A stretch of DNA of 38,904 nt from Rhodoplanes roseus. GTDB lineage: Bacteria; Pseudomonadota; Alphaproteobacteria; Rhizobiales; Xanthobacteraceae. The stretch lies in contig NZ_NPEX01000024.1 of the NCBI RefSeq assembly GCF_003258865.1, positions 1 to 38,904 on the forward strand. Direction: 5' to 3'. Position numbers and translations under genes: made by a program. The notes under the pieces are model-generated. The model searched no databases. It had not been told where the DNA came from and saw only the letters and a list, made by a program, of their open reading frames with translations. Of this stretch, positions 1 through 7,843 are shown piece by piece. The stretch's first letter is position 1. The number at the start of each line of letters is the position of its first letter.

Positions 1-2720
1 CCGCGGGCCGCGCCGAGCGCGCCGGTGGCAGTTCCTTCGAGCGTGGCAGCGCGGGGCGGGTCGAGATCGAAGAGGCGCACCTCGGCGCGGTAGCGGCCCT
101 TCACGGGGCCGACGCCGAGCGACACCTCGGCGCGGAAATGCGTGTCCGAGATCCGCGTCACGCCGTGCGATCCGGGGATCAGTGCGGCCAGTGTGTCGGC
201 GTCGAGAAGCATGGCCCACACCGCCTCGGGCGACGCGGGCACAAGCGTTTCGCCGCGGCCGTGCAGGGCGCGGCCGCTGGCCGGCACGGCGGCCTCGGGC
301 GCGCCGGTGGCGCGCGGTCGGGGCGTCTCGGGCGGATGCAGGTGAGCCGCGAGCTTGGCCGGCGTCAGCGGCAGGTCGAGCGTATCGAGGCCGAGCGCAT
401 CGGCGACCGCGTTGGCGATGCACACCGGCGTGCTCATGCAGTTGCCTTCGCCGACGCCCTTGGCGCCGAGCGGCGTGAACGGCGACGGCGTCTCGATGTG
501 CAGGATCAGCGGTTCCGGCACCTCCATGGCGGTCGGCACCAGATAGTCGGCGAAGGTGCCGGACAGAAAGCTGCCGTCCGGCCCGTACGCGTACTCCTCG
601 TACAGCGCGGCGCCGAGCGCATGGGCGAAGCCGCCGGTGATCTGCCCCGCCACCATGCCGGGATGCAGGATGCGGCCGCAGTCGTGCATGGTGACGTAGC
701 GGTCGATACGCACCTGGCCCGTCACAGCGTCGACCTCGACGCCGCAAACGTCGAAGATGAAGCCGTGGCACAGCGAGGAGTTCACCTCGTCGCGCTCGGT
801 CGGCGCCGTCAGCTCCGGCGGCGTCCAGAACACGGTTTCGCGCAGCGTCGCGTCCTCGGGCGAGGGCAGGGTGCCGGGGGCCCAGTGACTGGTCGCGGCG
901 AGGCGGGCGAACGGCACGCTGTTGCCGGGGTTGTCACGCGCCTGCACGCGCCCGCCCGCGAAGGCGACCTCCGCGGCCGGGATGTTGAGCTGCGCCGCGG
1001 CGATGCGGGCGAGCCGGCCCTTCAGCCGGTCGGCGGCGAGCTTGACGGCGCCGCCGACGGCGGGTGCGAAGCGGCTCGCATAGTTGCCCGAGGCGATCGT
1101 CCAGGCGTCGCGTGCGGTGTCGAGCTCGACATTGACGCGCACGTCGGCCGGCGTCAGGCCGAGCGCGTCGGCGACGACCTGGGCCACCACGGTGCGGTGC
1201 CCCTGGCCCTGCGGCGTCGAGGCGACGTGCACCGAGACGCTGCCGGTGGGATCGAGCGCGATCGTGGCGGTCGCCTGGGCGCCGTTCTTGGGACCGGCGC
1301 GCTTGCGCTCCTCGGGCGACAGCACCGTGGTGATGTAGCCCATGTTGGAGACACTCGGCTCCACCACGGCGGTGTAGCCGATGCCGTAGCGCCGGCCTTC
1401 TGCACGCGCTTCGTCGCGCCTCTGACGCAACGCCGCGAGATCACCCTGCCGTTCGGCTTCCTCGATCGCCCGGACATAATCTCCCGAGTCGAGCAGGGCG
1501 CCGGTCGCGGTGCGATACGGGAAGGCGCCGCTCGGCACCAGATTGCGCCTGATCACGTCGAGCGGATCGAGACCGAGCTCGATCGCGACGCGCTGCATCA
1601 GCCGCTCCAGCGCGTAATAGACCTGCGGGCCGCCGAAGCCGCGGTTGAGGCCGGTCGGCGTCTTGTTGGTCAGCACGACGCGGTTGCGCACGGTGACATG
1701 GCGGATGTCGTAGGCGCCGGTGAGGTTGCCGTGCATGCGATAGAGCGTCGCCGGCTCGGGCGCGCGCAGATGGGCGCCGACGTCCTCGATCTGGTCCCAG
1801 GCGAGCGCCCGCACGCGGCCGTCGGCATCGACCGCGGCCTTCAGCCGGATCACCCGGTTGGTCGCCGACACCGATGCGGCGAGATGCTCGAGGCGGTCCT
1901 CCACCCATTTCACCGGCCGGCCGGCGGCGCGCGAGGCCGCGCCCATCAGCACCATGGAGGGGACGAGCCCCTGCTTGACCCCGAAGCTGCCGCCCGAATC
2001 CTGCGGCGTCCGCAGGCGCAGGCGATGGCCCGGCACCTTGAGGGCGCGCGCCATCACGGCGTGCATGCTGAACGGCCCCTGGAAGTTGGCCAGGATGTCG
2101 TAGGCGTCCTCGCCGGGCAGATACTCGGCGACGAGCCCGAAGGTCTCGATCGGCGTGCAGGAGTTTCGCGGGTAATTCACCGTGACGGCGATGGTCCGCG
2201 CCGCCTCGGCGAAGGCGCGCTCCGGCTCGCCGTAGGAGAAGCTGCGGTCGCTGGCGACGTTGCCGGCGAGGCCGTCGTGCAGCACGACGGCGCTGGTCAG
2301 CGCGTCGTGCGGTGTCATCACCACGCCGAGCGGATCGTATTCGACGTCGATCAGGTCGAGCGCGTCCTCGGCGACGTAGCGGTCGCTCGCCACCACCACG
2401 GCGACGGGCTCTCCCGAGTAGCGCACCTTGTCCACCGCGATCGGCCAGCAGGTGATCGGCGCCTTGACGCCGACCAGCAGGCTCGTGGTCAGCGCCGTCA
2501 CCTCGGTGCCGGTCAGCACGGCGGCGACGCCGGGCAGAGCGCGGGCGGCGTCGGTGCGGATCGCGCGGATCACGGCGTGGGCGTGCGGCGAACGCAGCAC
2601 CGCGGCGTGCAGCGTGCCGGGGCGGGCGCCGAGATCGTCGAGATAGCGGCCACGCCCGGTCAGCAGCGCGGCGTCCTCGACGCGCTCGACCGATCGGCCG
2701 ACCCACTCGGCTGTCTCCAT
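1..2720 (-). CDS. Molybdopterin-binding hydroxylase subunit (xanthine dehydrogenase/CoxL family) with C-terminal CoxG-like domain, partial
   Basis: Large catalytic subunit of a molybdenum hydroxylase of the xanthine dehydrogenase/CO dehydrogenase family; the C-terminus lies beyond the window and at least 906 residues are present. The start is the ATG at 2720-2718, which opens METAEWVGRSVERVED, the usual family N-terminus. The molybdopterin loop reads NRGFGGPQ (about residues 359-366), closer to xanthine/aldehyde-oxidising enzymes than to the AYRCSFR motif of true CO dehydrogenase. The active-site glutamate is probably E758 in GVGEGN. From about residue 817 the chain continues into a CoxG-like SRPBCC domain (motifs LIPGSHGV and GVGPVKGRYRAEV), normally a separate protein. 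No FAD or 2Fe-2S subunit gene is visible here; they may lie to the left. The substrate is unknown. An AraC gene lies just upstream on the same strand. Confidence 0.9.
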   Translation of the reverse strand, partial: METAEWVGRSVERVEDAALLTGRGRYLDDLGARPGTLHAAVLRSPHAHAVIRAIRTDAARALPGVAAVLTGTEVTALTTSLLVGVKAPITCWPIAVDKVRYSGEPVAVVVASDRYVAEDALDLIDVEYDPLGVVMTPHDALTSAVVLHDGLAGNVASDRSFSYGEPERAFAEAARTIAVTVNYPRNSCTPIETFGLVAEYLPGEDAYDILANFQGPFSMHAVMARALKVPGHRLRLRTPQDSGGSFGVKQGLVPSMVLMGAASRAAGRPVKWVEDRLEHLAASVSATNRVIRLKAAVDADGRVRALAWDQIEDVGAHLRAPEPATLYRMHGNLTGAYDIRHVTVRNRVVLTNKTPTGLNRGFGGPQVYYALERLMQRVAIELGLDPLDVIRRNLVPSGAFPYRTATGALLDSGDYVRAIEEAERQGDLAALRQRRDEARAEGRRYGIGYTAVVEPSVSNMGYITTVLSPEERKRAGPKNGAQATATIALDPTGSVSVHVASTPQGQGHRTVVAQVVADALGLTPADVRVNVELDTARDAWTIASGNYASRFAPAVGGAVKLAADRLKGRLARIAAAQLNIPAAEVAFAGGRVQARDNPGNSVPFARLAATSHWAPGTLPSPEDATLRETVFWTPPELTAPTERDEVNSSLCHGFIFDVCGVEVDAVTGQVRIDRYVTMHDCGRILHPGMVAGQITGGFAHALGAALYEEYAYGPDGSFLSGTFADYLVPTAMEVPEPLILHIETPSPFTPLGAKGVGEGNCMSTPVCIANAVADALGLDTLDLPLTPAKLAAHLHPPETPRPRATGAPEAAVPASGRALHGRGETLVPASPEAVWAMLLDADTLAALIPGSHGVTRISDTHFRAEVSLGVGPVKGRYRAEVRLFDLDPPRAATLEGTATGALGAAR

Positions 2721-2786
2721 GCGACGTGTCCTGCCCGGGTGCGCTCTCGTGGCGCTTCTGATCCCGAACGTGGCATGTCCCGGCCT

Positions 2787-2805
2787 GCCCGGAAGAGGCC
2801 CGGGC
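2787..2805 (-). terminator. GC-rich hairpin downstream of the AraC gene
   Basis: GCCCGG (2787-2792) pairs with CCGGGC (2800-2805) across a 7-nt loop, in the 145-nt gap between the araC-type gene and the molybdenum hydroxylase gene, both on the minus strand. No T-run follows, so this could be a weak terminator or simply leader structure of the hydroxylase mRNA. Confidence 0.3.
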
Positions 2806-2865
2806 GTCTCACGGCTTACCAAATCGTCTCAAAATATTTCGGCCGGCGACCCGGTGCGCGACGGC

Positions 2866-3708
2866 TCAGCCGGCCGTGCCCATCCGGGCGACCGAGCGGA
2901 ACTCGCTCGGCTTGACGCCGGCATGGTCCCGGAAGAACCGCGTGAAATGCGACGGTGCGGCGAAGCCGAGCCTGTCGCTGACGGCGGCGATGCTGTGCTG
3001 CTCGTTGACCACGGCGCCGACGGCCAGCTCCATCCGCAGCACGTTCAGATAGACGTGCGGCGTCACCCGGGTGGAGCGCTCGAACAGCCGGTAGAAATGG
3101 GCGCGTGACAGCCCGGCCTCGCGGGCCAGCGTCGTCACGTCGCAATGCAGCTCGGGATTGGCGCGCAGGATGTCGACGGCGCGGCGGATTCGCCAATCGA
3201 TGCCGCCGGTGTCGCGCACGAAGGAGACGGTCGATCGCCACAGCGTGAAGCGCTCGATCACGGCGATCATCAGATCGGAGAGAAGCTGCTCCTGCGCCGC
3301 GTTGGCGCCCGGATCCGCCATCATCACGGTGGCCAGATCCATCGCGAGGCGACGCAGCCGCGGCGACATCGCGCCGGCCGGACGATCGAAGAACTTGGCC
3401 GCGCTGGCCGCGCCCCAATTCGAACGGAAGGTGCGAAGCCACTGCGGCTCGATGTAGAGCGCCAGGATGATGGTACGGGGCCGGGTGCGGTCGTGCACAT
3501 AGGCGTGCGGCGCCCAGGCGTTGACCAGCACGGCCTGGTCGTCGGTGAGCGCCACGACCTCGTCGCCGACGGTGAAGCGGGTGTCGGCGCCTTCGACCTT
3601 GAGCAGCACATGACAATGCGGATGCGCGTGGCGCACCAGCGACCGGTCCATGTCGAGCAGGGCGACCCGGCCGAAGGTGCCGTAAGCGATGCGCAGCGCA
3701 TTGGACAT
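2866..3708 (-). CDS. AraC-family transcriptional regulator
   Basis: 280-residue regulator. The N-terminal half (about residues 20-100) is a cupin-like effector domain with the pattern HAHPHCHVLLKVEG and a later HAYVHD. The C-terminal 95 residues form the double helix-turn-helix DNA-binding domain (first helix region LAREAGLSRAHFYRLFE, second AAVSDRLGFAAPSHFTRFFRDHAG, ending KPSEFRS). The ATG at 3708 opens MSNALRIAYG; no strong ribosome binding site is visible. It lies upstream of the molybdenum hydroxylase gene on the same strand and is divergent from the ubiD-family gene, so it plausibly controls one or both in response to a small acid. The effector cannot be read from the sequence. Confidence 0.92.
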   Translation of the reverse strand: MSNALRIAYGTFGRVALLDMDRSLVRHAHPHCHVLLKVEGADTRFTVGDEVVALTDDQAVLVNAWAPHAYVHDRTRPRTIILALYIEPQWLRTFRSNWGAASAAKFFDRPAGAMSPRLRRLAMDLATVMMADPGANAAQEQLLSDLMIAVIERFTLWRSTVSFVRDTGGIDWRIRRAVDILRANPELHCDVTTLAREAGLSRAHFYRLFERSTRVTPHVYLNVLRMELAVGAVVNEQHSIAAVSDRLGFAAPSHFTRFFRDHAGVKPSEFRSVARMGTAG

Positions 3709-3798
3709 TTTGGGGCGGGACCCTCGCGGTGCCGGGACACTTTGTCTGAAAGGCGGAGCCTAGCACCCGGTTCCGGCGAAGTCAGCCACCGCGGACGT

Positions 3799-3811
3799 GC
3801 TGCAGTGCAGC
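3799..3811. promoter_or_regulatory. 13-nt palindrome in the araC/ubiD divergent promoter region
   Basis: GCTGCA-G-TGCAGC is a perfect inverted repeat about 19 nt upstream of the -35 box of the ubiD promoter. Its place between a regulator and its divergent neighbour makes it a candidate operator. AraC proteins more often bind direct repeats, so this is tentative. Confidence 0.25.
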
Positions 3812-3829
3812 GTAAGGCCGGCCGGCGGC

Positions 3830-3857
3830 TTGAGTTCGGAAACGTTCACCGGATAAT
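3830..3857 (+). promoter_or_regulatory. Probable sigma-70-type promoter for the ubiD-family gene
   Basis: TTGAGT (3830-3835), a 16-nt spacer, then GATAAT (3852-3857). The expected transcription start near 3864 leaves a leader of about 36 nt before the ATG at 3901. This argues against the in-frame ATG at 3856, which would overlap the -10 box. Confidence 0.5.
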
Positions 3858-3900
3858 GAGCGCCCCGACGGTTTACATGCAAATCAGGAAGGATCGGACC

Positions 3901-5331
3901 ATGCCTCGCGAGGCCACCCGAGCGGCCGAGCCTCACGGTCGCAACGCGCCGCAGCCGATCCGGACGCTCCGCGACTGGCTCGATCATCTGGCGGCCCGCG
4001 ACCGCCTCGCAGTGGCGAAGCCGGGCGTCGCGCTGCGCCACCAGCTCGCCGCCATTGCCAAGGTGCTGGACGGCAGACAGGCGACCTTGTTTCCGAAACC
4101 CGGCGGGCACGCCGTGCCGGTGATCTCCGGCCTGGTGTCCGACCGGGCCTGGATCGCCGAGGCGATGGGCGTCGATCCCGCCGACGTGCTGACGCGTTAT
4201 CAGGAGGCGGCCGCCGATCCGATCCCGTGGCAGGAGGTGACGTCGGCGCCCGTGCAGGAGGTCGAGCATCGCGACGTCGATCTCGCAACGCTTCTGCCGC
4301 TGCCCGTGCACAACGAGCACGACAGCGGGCCCTACATCACGGCCGGCCTGCTGATCGCCCGCAACCCGCGCACCGGGCAGCAGAACGTCTCGATCCATCG
4401 CCTGCAGCTCAGCGCGCCGGACCGCCTCGGCGCGCTGCTGCTGCCGCGCCACACGCTGGCCTTCTACGACACGGCCGAGAAGGCCGGCGATGCGCTCGAC
4501 GTCGCCGTGGTGGTCGGCGTCGATCCGCTCACCCTGCTGTCGTCGCAGGCGATCGCGCCGCTCGACTTCGACGAATTGACCATCGCGGGGGCCCTGCACG
4601 GACGGCCGCTCCCGGTGGTGAAATGCCGCACCAACGACGTGCGGGTGCCGGCCGAGGCCGAGATCGTGATCGAGGGGCGCCTGCTGCCCAACGAGCGGGC
4701 GCCCGAGGGGCCGTTCGGCGAGTTCCCGCAATATTACGGCGAGCGCGCCGACCGCCACGTGATCGCCATCGACGCGGTGACGCATCGACGCGACGCGCTC
4801 TTCCATACCATCGTGGGGGGCGGGCTCGAGCATCTGGTGCTCGGCGCCATCCCGCGCGAGGCGACGCTGCTGGCGCATCTGCAGCGCAGCTTTCCGAACG
4901 TGCGCGACGTGCGCCTGTCGCGCGGCGGGGTGTGCCGTTATCACCTGTGGGTGCAGATCGCCAAGCGGCAGGACGGCGAGGCCAAGAACATCATCATGGG
5001 CGCGTTCGGCGGCCACTACGATCTCAAGCAGGTGGTGGTGGTGGACGAGGACGTCGACATCCACGATCCGGTGTCGGTGGAATGGGCGATCGCCACGCGC
5101 TTCCAGGCCGACCGCGACCTGGTGATCGTCGCCGACAGCCAGGGCTCGAAGCTCGACCCGTCGACCCGCGACGGCGTCGGCGCAAAAATGGGGATCGACG
5201 CGACCAAACCGCTGCGGGCGCCAGAGATGCGTTTCATGCGCATCCGCGTGCCGGGCGAGGAGGACGTCGATCTCGCCACCGACATCGCCCGCACGCCGCC
5301 GCTCGCCTGGCGCAGCGCGCTGGAGGAGTGA
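3901..5331 (+). CDS. UbiD-family (prenylated-FMN-dependent) decarboxylase
   Basis: 476-residue member of the UbiD family, which uses prenylated FMN for reversible decarboxylation of aromatic or alpha,beta-unsaturated acids in the cytosol. The active-site pattern is intact: R167 in NVSIHRLQ, and E269/E274 in APEGPFGEFPQYYG. This spacing matches the E-x4-E plus Arg triad described for fungal Fdc1. N162 and H184 are candidate metal/cofactor ligands. The start at 3901 has AGGAAGG at about 7-nt spacing and lies downstream of a good promoter; ATGs at 3856 and 3877 are in frame but less likely. No UbiX prenyltransferase is encoded in the window, so the cofactor must be supplied from elsewhere. The cupin and TctC neighbours suggest an organic acid degradation locus; the substrate is unknown. 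Confidence 0.92.
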   Translation: MPREATRAAEPHGRNAPQPIRTLRDWLDHLAARDRLAVAKPGVALRHQLAAIAKVLDGRQATLFPKPGGHAVPVISGLVSDRAWIAEAMGVDPADVLTRYQEAAADPIPWQEVTSAPVQEVEHRDVDLATLLPLPVHNEHDSGPYITAGLLIARNPRTGQQNVSIHRLQLSAPDRLGALLLPRHTLAFYDTAEKAGDALDVAVVVGVDPLTLLSSQAIAPLDFDELTIAGALHGRPLPVVKCRTNDVRVPAEAEIVIEGRLLPNERAPEGPFGEFPQYYGERADRHVIAIDAVTHRRDALFHTIVGGGLEHLVLGAIPREATLLAHLQRSFPNVRDVRLSRGGVCRYHLWVQIAKRQDGEAKNIIMGAFGGHYDLKQVVVVDEDVDIHDPVSVEWAIATRFQADRDLVIVADSQGSKLDPSTRDGVGAKMGIDATKPLRAPEMRFMRIRVPGEEDVDLATDIARTPPLAWRSALEE

Positions 5332-5346
5332 GGCGACTTCCTGCTG

Positions 5347-5426
5347 ATCAGCTCGGGCCAGCGGCATTGCCTCACCTCTCCCCGCTGGGGGAGGTGAAGC
5401 AGTGCCACTGGCAAGGTAGAGCTGAT
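5347..5426. repeat. 80-nt nested imperfect palindrome between convergent genes
   Basis: Three nested stems share one centre near 5386. The outer stem is ATCAGCTC (5347-5354) with GAGCTGAT (5419-5426). The middle stem pairs 5357-5370 with 5399-5412 (14 positions, one mismatch, one G-T). The inner stem pairs 5372-5383 with 5387-5397, has one bulged T and closes on a GCT loop. It lies in the gap between ubiD (+) and the cupin gene (-), so it could terminate both. The inner CACCTC...GGGGGAGGTG core resembles dispersed intergenic palindromes common in alphaproteobacteria (family knowledge); copy number cannot be judged here. Confidence 0.7.
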
Positions 5427-5455
5427 AGGGCCCCAGCGATTAGTCGGAAATCATG

Positions 5456-6103
5456 TCACACCGGCCGGTCGATCGGGGCGTCGACGAAGATCTGGTACTG
5501 CTGCGCCTTGGGTTTCGCCTTGTCCTCGGGGTTCACATAGGCGATCGAGCTTTTGCCGAGCAGGGCGCGGGGCAGGATCTTGACGCGGATGAAGCGGGTC
5601 TCGCGGTCGGCGGCCTGGGCGAACACCGGCTCGGGTCCGGACTCGAACCAGGCGCCGCCTGGGCCGTAGGAGGTCGAGCGCCCGTGGGTGTCGATCCGGA
5701 TGCCGCCGTCGAGCAGGCAGCGGATGCCCGGTCCCTGATGGGTATGGCGATAGGCGCAGCCGCCGGGCGGAAATCCGACACTGTCGCCGCGCATCAGGAG
5801 CTCCCCCTCCGGCAGCGTGTCGAGCGCCGCGGAGAGCGTTTCGCGCGACGACACGCCGCGGCCCGTGGCCGCACCGCCGCCGGCCGACGAGGCGAGCTCG
5901 AAGCGCCACAGCGTCACGCCGACAGGGCCCGCGGCACACGTGACCGCGCCGATGCCGTGCCAGGCCTCACCGTCCGAAAAGCTCCGGCCGTCGATCGTGA
6001 CGCTGCCGTGCACCACGAAGATCATCCGGGGCAGCGGCGGCAGCGGCGACGGTGCGGCGTCGCTCGAGAGCGTGTCCTCGAAGAGCCGGAGCACGGGCGT
6101 CAT
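5456..6103 (-). CDS. Cupin-domain protein
   Basis: 215-residue cupin protein. The start is the ATG at 6103, with GAGG upstream; longer in-frame starts would extend into intergenic sequence. The C-terminal half carries a clear metal-binding cupin motif, PPGGCAYRHTHQGPGIRCLL, then a conserved glycine-rich strand (DGGIRIDTHGRSTSYGPGG). The N-terminal half (FVVHGSVTIDGRSFSDGEAW) looks like a second, degenerate cupin barrel without histidine ligands, so it is probably a bicupin with one metal site. Proteins of this kind may be dioxygenases, isomerases or sensors; the reaction cannot be assigned. It is convergent with ubiD and shares a 301-nt upstream region with the divergent tctC-type gene. Confidence 0.85.
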   Translation of the reverse strand: MTPVLRLFEDTLSSDAAPSPLPPLPRMIFVVHGSVTIDGRSFSDGEAWHGIGAVTCAAGPVGVTLWRFELASSAGGGAATGRGVSSRETLSAALDTLPEGELLMRGDSVGFPPGGCAYRHTHQGPGIRCLLDGGIRIDTHGRSTSYGPGGAWFESGPEPVFAQAADRETRFIRVKILPRALLGKSSIAYVNPEDKAKPKAQQYQIFVDAPIDRPV

Positions 6104-6404
6104 GGTGTGTCCTCGGTGTGTCGTGTGGGCCGGGCAGGCCGGCAAGGAGCAAGCGGCGGGGCGAGCCGGGGAATTCTTTCCAAGCTCGTTATGCAATGCA
6201 AGACGCGCGTCAGGCACGCCGGAGGACCAGCGGACTTGCCGATCTGTCTCATTTTTCTTCGCGGCCGGTGCCGGGCCCGCCGAATATGCTTTAAGCTGAC
6301 GGCGGGCCGATCCGTCCGATCCGAGCATGCCGCGCCAGAAGCATGCCGGGCCGACCACGACGGACCGGTCCGAACGAAACGACGAGTTCCTGGGAGGAAC
6401 GACC
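6104..6404. other. 301-nt divergent intergenic region, cupin / tctC
   Basis: It holds the divergent control region of the cupin gene (-) and the tctC-type gene (+). Visible elements are an A+T-rich patch around 6240-6290, including a TATGCT-like -10 near 6284, and GGGAGG at 6392-6397, which fits the TTG start at 6405. No convincing -35 partner, operator or small gene was seen. Confidence 0.4.
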
Positions 6405-7382
6405 TTGAGGACAGACATTCGCGCTGCGCTCGCAGCGTGCGCCGTCGTGCTCGCCTGCGCGAGCGCCGATGCGCAGACCTATCCGGCGCGCCCCATCCAG
6501 GTCGTGGTTCCGTTCGCCGGCGGCAGCGCCAGCGACGTGGTGGCCCGCCTGATCCTGGACAAGATGGGCACCTCCATGGGCCAGCGTTTCGTGGTGGAGA
6601 ACCGCCCCGGTGCCGGCGGCAATATCGGCACCCAGGTCGTGGCGGCCGCGGCGCCGGACGGCTACACGCTGCTCTACAGCGCGTCTGGTCCGCTCGCCGT
6701 CAACAAGACGCTGATGGCCAATCTCGGCTACGACCCCGAGCGCGACTTCGCGCCGATCACGCTCAGCGCCGTGCTGCCCAACGTCATCGTGGTCAATCAG
6801 AAGCTGCCGCCCAAGACGGTCGCCGAGCTGATCGACTACGCCAAGGCGCGTCCCAAGCAGCTCTATTACGGGTCGGTCGGCAACGGCAGCTCGCAGCATC
6901 TCGCCGGCGCCTATTTCGAGCAGGTCACCGGCGTGCAGATGACGCATGTGCCGTATCGCGTGACCGGCCAGATGGTGACGGATCTGATTGCCGGCGAGAC
7001 TCAGCTCAGCTTCCAGCTCCTGCCCAACGTGCAGGCCGCCCTGAAGGCGGGACAGATCAGGCCGCTCGCGGTGACGTCCGAGAAGCGCCTCGCCGCGCTG
7101 CCCGACGTGCCGACCACGGCCGAGGTCGGCGTGAAGGACTACGTCGCGGCGGCCTGGTTCGCGCTGCTGGCGCCGCGCGGCACGCCGCCCGAGATCATTG
7201 CGCGCCTGCACAAGGAGTATTCGGCCGCGATCGCCGACCCGGGCCTGCGCGAGCGTCTGCTGGAGATCGGCGCCGAGCCGACCGTGTCGAGCCCCGACGA
7301 GCTGGCCCGCTTCATCTCGTCCGAGATCGTGAAATGGCGGGACGTGGTCCGCAATGCCGGCATCACGGCGGAAGGCCAGTGA
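6405..7382 (+). CDS. TctC/Bug-family periplasmic solute-binding protein
   Basis: 325-residue periplasmic binding protein of the tripartite tricarboxylate transporter family (TctC, Bug proteins). I chose the TTG at 6405 because GGGAGG lies 7 nt upstream and the product then opens with a clean Sec signal (MRTDIRAALAACAVVLACASADAQT, cleaved after DAQ or nearby). The mature start YPARPIQVVVPFAGGSASDVVAR and the PGAGGNIGTQ segment are family hallmarks. An in-frame ATG at 6327 would bury the signal behind 26 polar residues. No TctA or TctB membrane subunits are nearby, as is common for Bug proteins, so it is an orphan receptor for a carboxylate, possibly the substrate of the neighbouring UbiD enzyme (inference). 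Confidence 0.92.
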   Translation: MRTDIRAALAACAVVLACASADAQTYPARPIQVVVPFAGGSASDVVARLILDKMGTSMGQRFVVENRPGAGGNIGTQVVAAAAPDGYTLLYSASGPLAVNKTLMANLGYDPERDFAPITLSAVLPNVIVVNQKLPPKTVAELIDYAKARPKQLYYGSVGNGSSQHLAGAYFEQVTGVQMTHVPYRVTGQMVTDLIAGETQLSFQLLPNVQAALKAGQIRPLAVTSEKRLAALPDVPTTAEVGVKDYVAAAWFALLAPRGTPPEIIARLHKEYSAAIADPGLRERLLEIGAEPTVSSPDELARFISSEIVKWRDVVRNAGITAEGQ

Positions 7383-7449
7383 CGGCAGCCGGATGATCCG
7401 GGACCGGTTGCGACCCGCCCTCTTCTGCACCTGATCGTCGGCGTCGGTC

Positions 7450-7466
7450 GGGGGCGTTGCGCCCCC
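7450..7466 (+). terminator. GC hairpin after tctC
   Basis: GGGGGCG (7450-7456) and CGCCCCC (7460-7466) form a perfect 7-bp stem with a TTG loop, about 68 nt after the tctC stop. No T-run follows. Confidence 0.35.
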
Positions 7467-7508
7467 CACGCGGCGAGGAGTGCCGACTTCGACAGTCCCG
7501 CCCGGCGG

Positions 7509-7536
7509 CCCCGCCGCCCTCCGAGGAGCGGCGGGG
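7509..7536 (+). terminator. Strong hairpin, probable terminator of tctC
   Basis: CCCCGCCGC (7509-7517) and GCGGCGGGG (7528-7536) form a perfect 9-bp stem, and the loop itself can pair (CCTC/GAGG). TCGTCGCTTT follows, a weak T-rich tail. The most likely role is to insulate the sigma-54 operon from tctC read-through. Confidence 0.5.
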
Positions 7537-7590
7537 TCGTCGCTTTGCGCGTGGAGATCACCGCATTCGCGGGCGGACGCGCCGCGATGT

Positions 7591-7623
7591 GTTCAGAAAT
7601 TTTACGGTGTCAAAAAGCTGAAC
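7591..7623. promoter_or_regulatory. Candidate upstream activator site for the sigma-54 regulator
   Basis: GTTCAG (7591-7596) and CTGAAC (7618-7623) form a perfect inverted repeat with a 21-nt A+T-rich spacer, about 170-200 nt upstream of the sigma-54 promoter, the usual distance for an enhancer-binding protein. There is a single copy only, so binding is inferred. Confidence 0.35.
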
Positions 7624-7793
7624 GCCTGCGCCGGCTTTCGTCTGCGCCGACGGGCCGTCGGACCGTGCGCCGAGGGCTCCGCAAAAGACCCTACGGGTTC
7701 GTCCGGGGTCCGAATGCAATCATCTGATTTGACGAATTAAAAAGAAGCCGATCCACCGTCGCCGCCGGCCTCGGTCGGCGCGCCCCGCATCGC

Positions 7794-7809
7794 TGGCACA
7801 TCGGTTGCT
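7794..7809 (+). promoter_or_regulatory. Sigma-54 (RpoN) promoter of the oxoacid oxidoreductase operon
   Basis: TGGCACATCGGTTGCT matches the consensus TGGCACR-N4-TTGCW at every specified position, with the invariant GG (7795-7796) and GC (7807-7808) exactly 10 nt apart. Transcription is expected to start near 7820, leaving a leader of about 115 nt. A sigma-54 activator is encoded at the far end of the same gene cluster, which strongly supports the call. Confidence 0.85.
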
Positions 7810-7843
7810 GATCCTGCACCGAGCGCCTCCCCCGTGGGCGTCC

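Noticed and set aside
138-2915. 925-codon open frame on the plus strand opposite the molybdenum hydroxylase gene
   Set aside because: Its product is arginine/histidine/glycine-rich with no recognisable family; it is the mirror of a clear XDH-family gene in very GC-rich DNA.
6327-6404. Upstream ATG start for the TctC protein
   Set aside because: It would place 26 polar residues before the signal peptide; the TTG at 6405 has a much better ribosome site.
7480-7740. Small frame of 86 codons in the intergenic region before the sigma-54 operon
   Set aside because: No ribosome site, atypical composition, and it overlaps a hairpin and the candidate enhancer.
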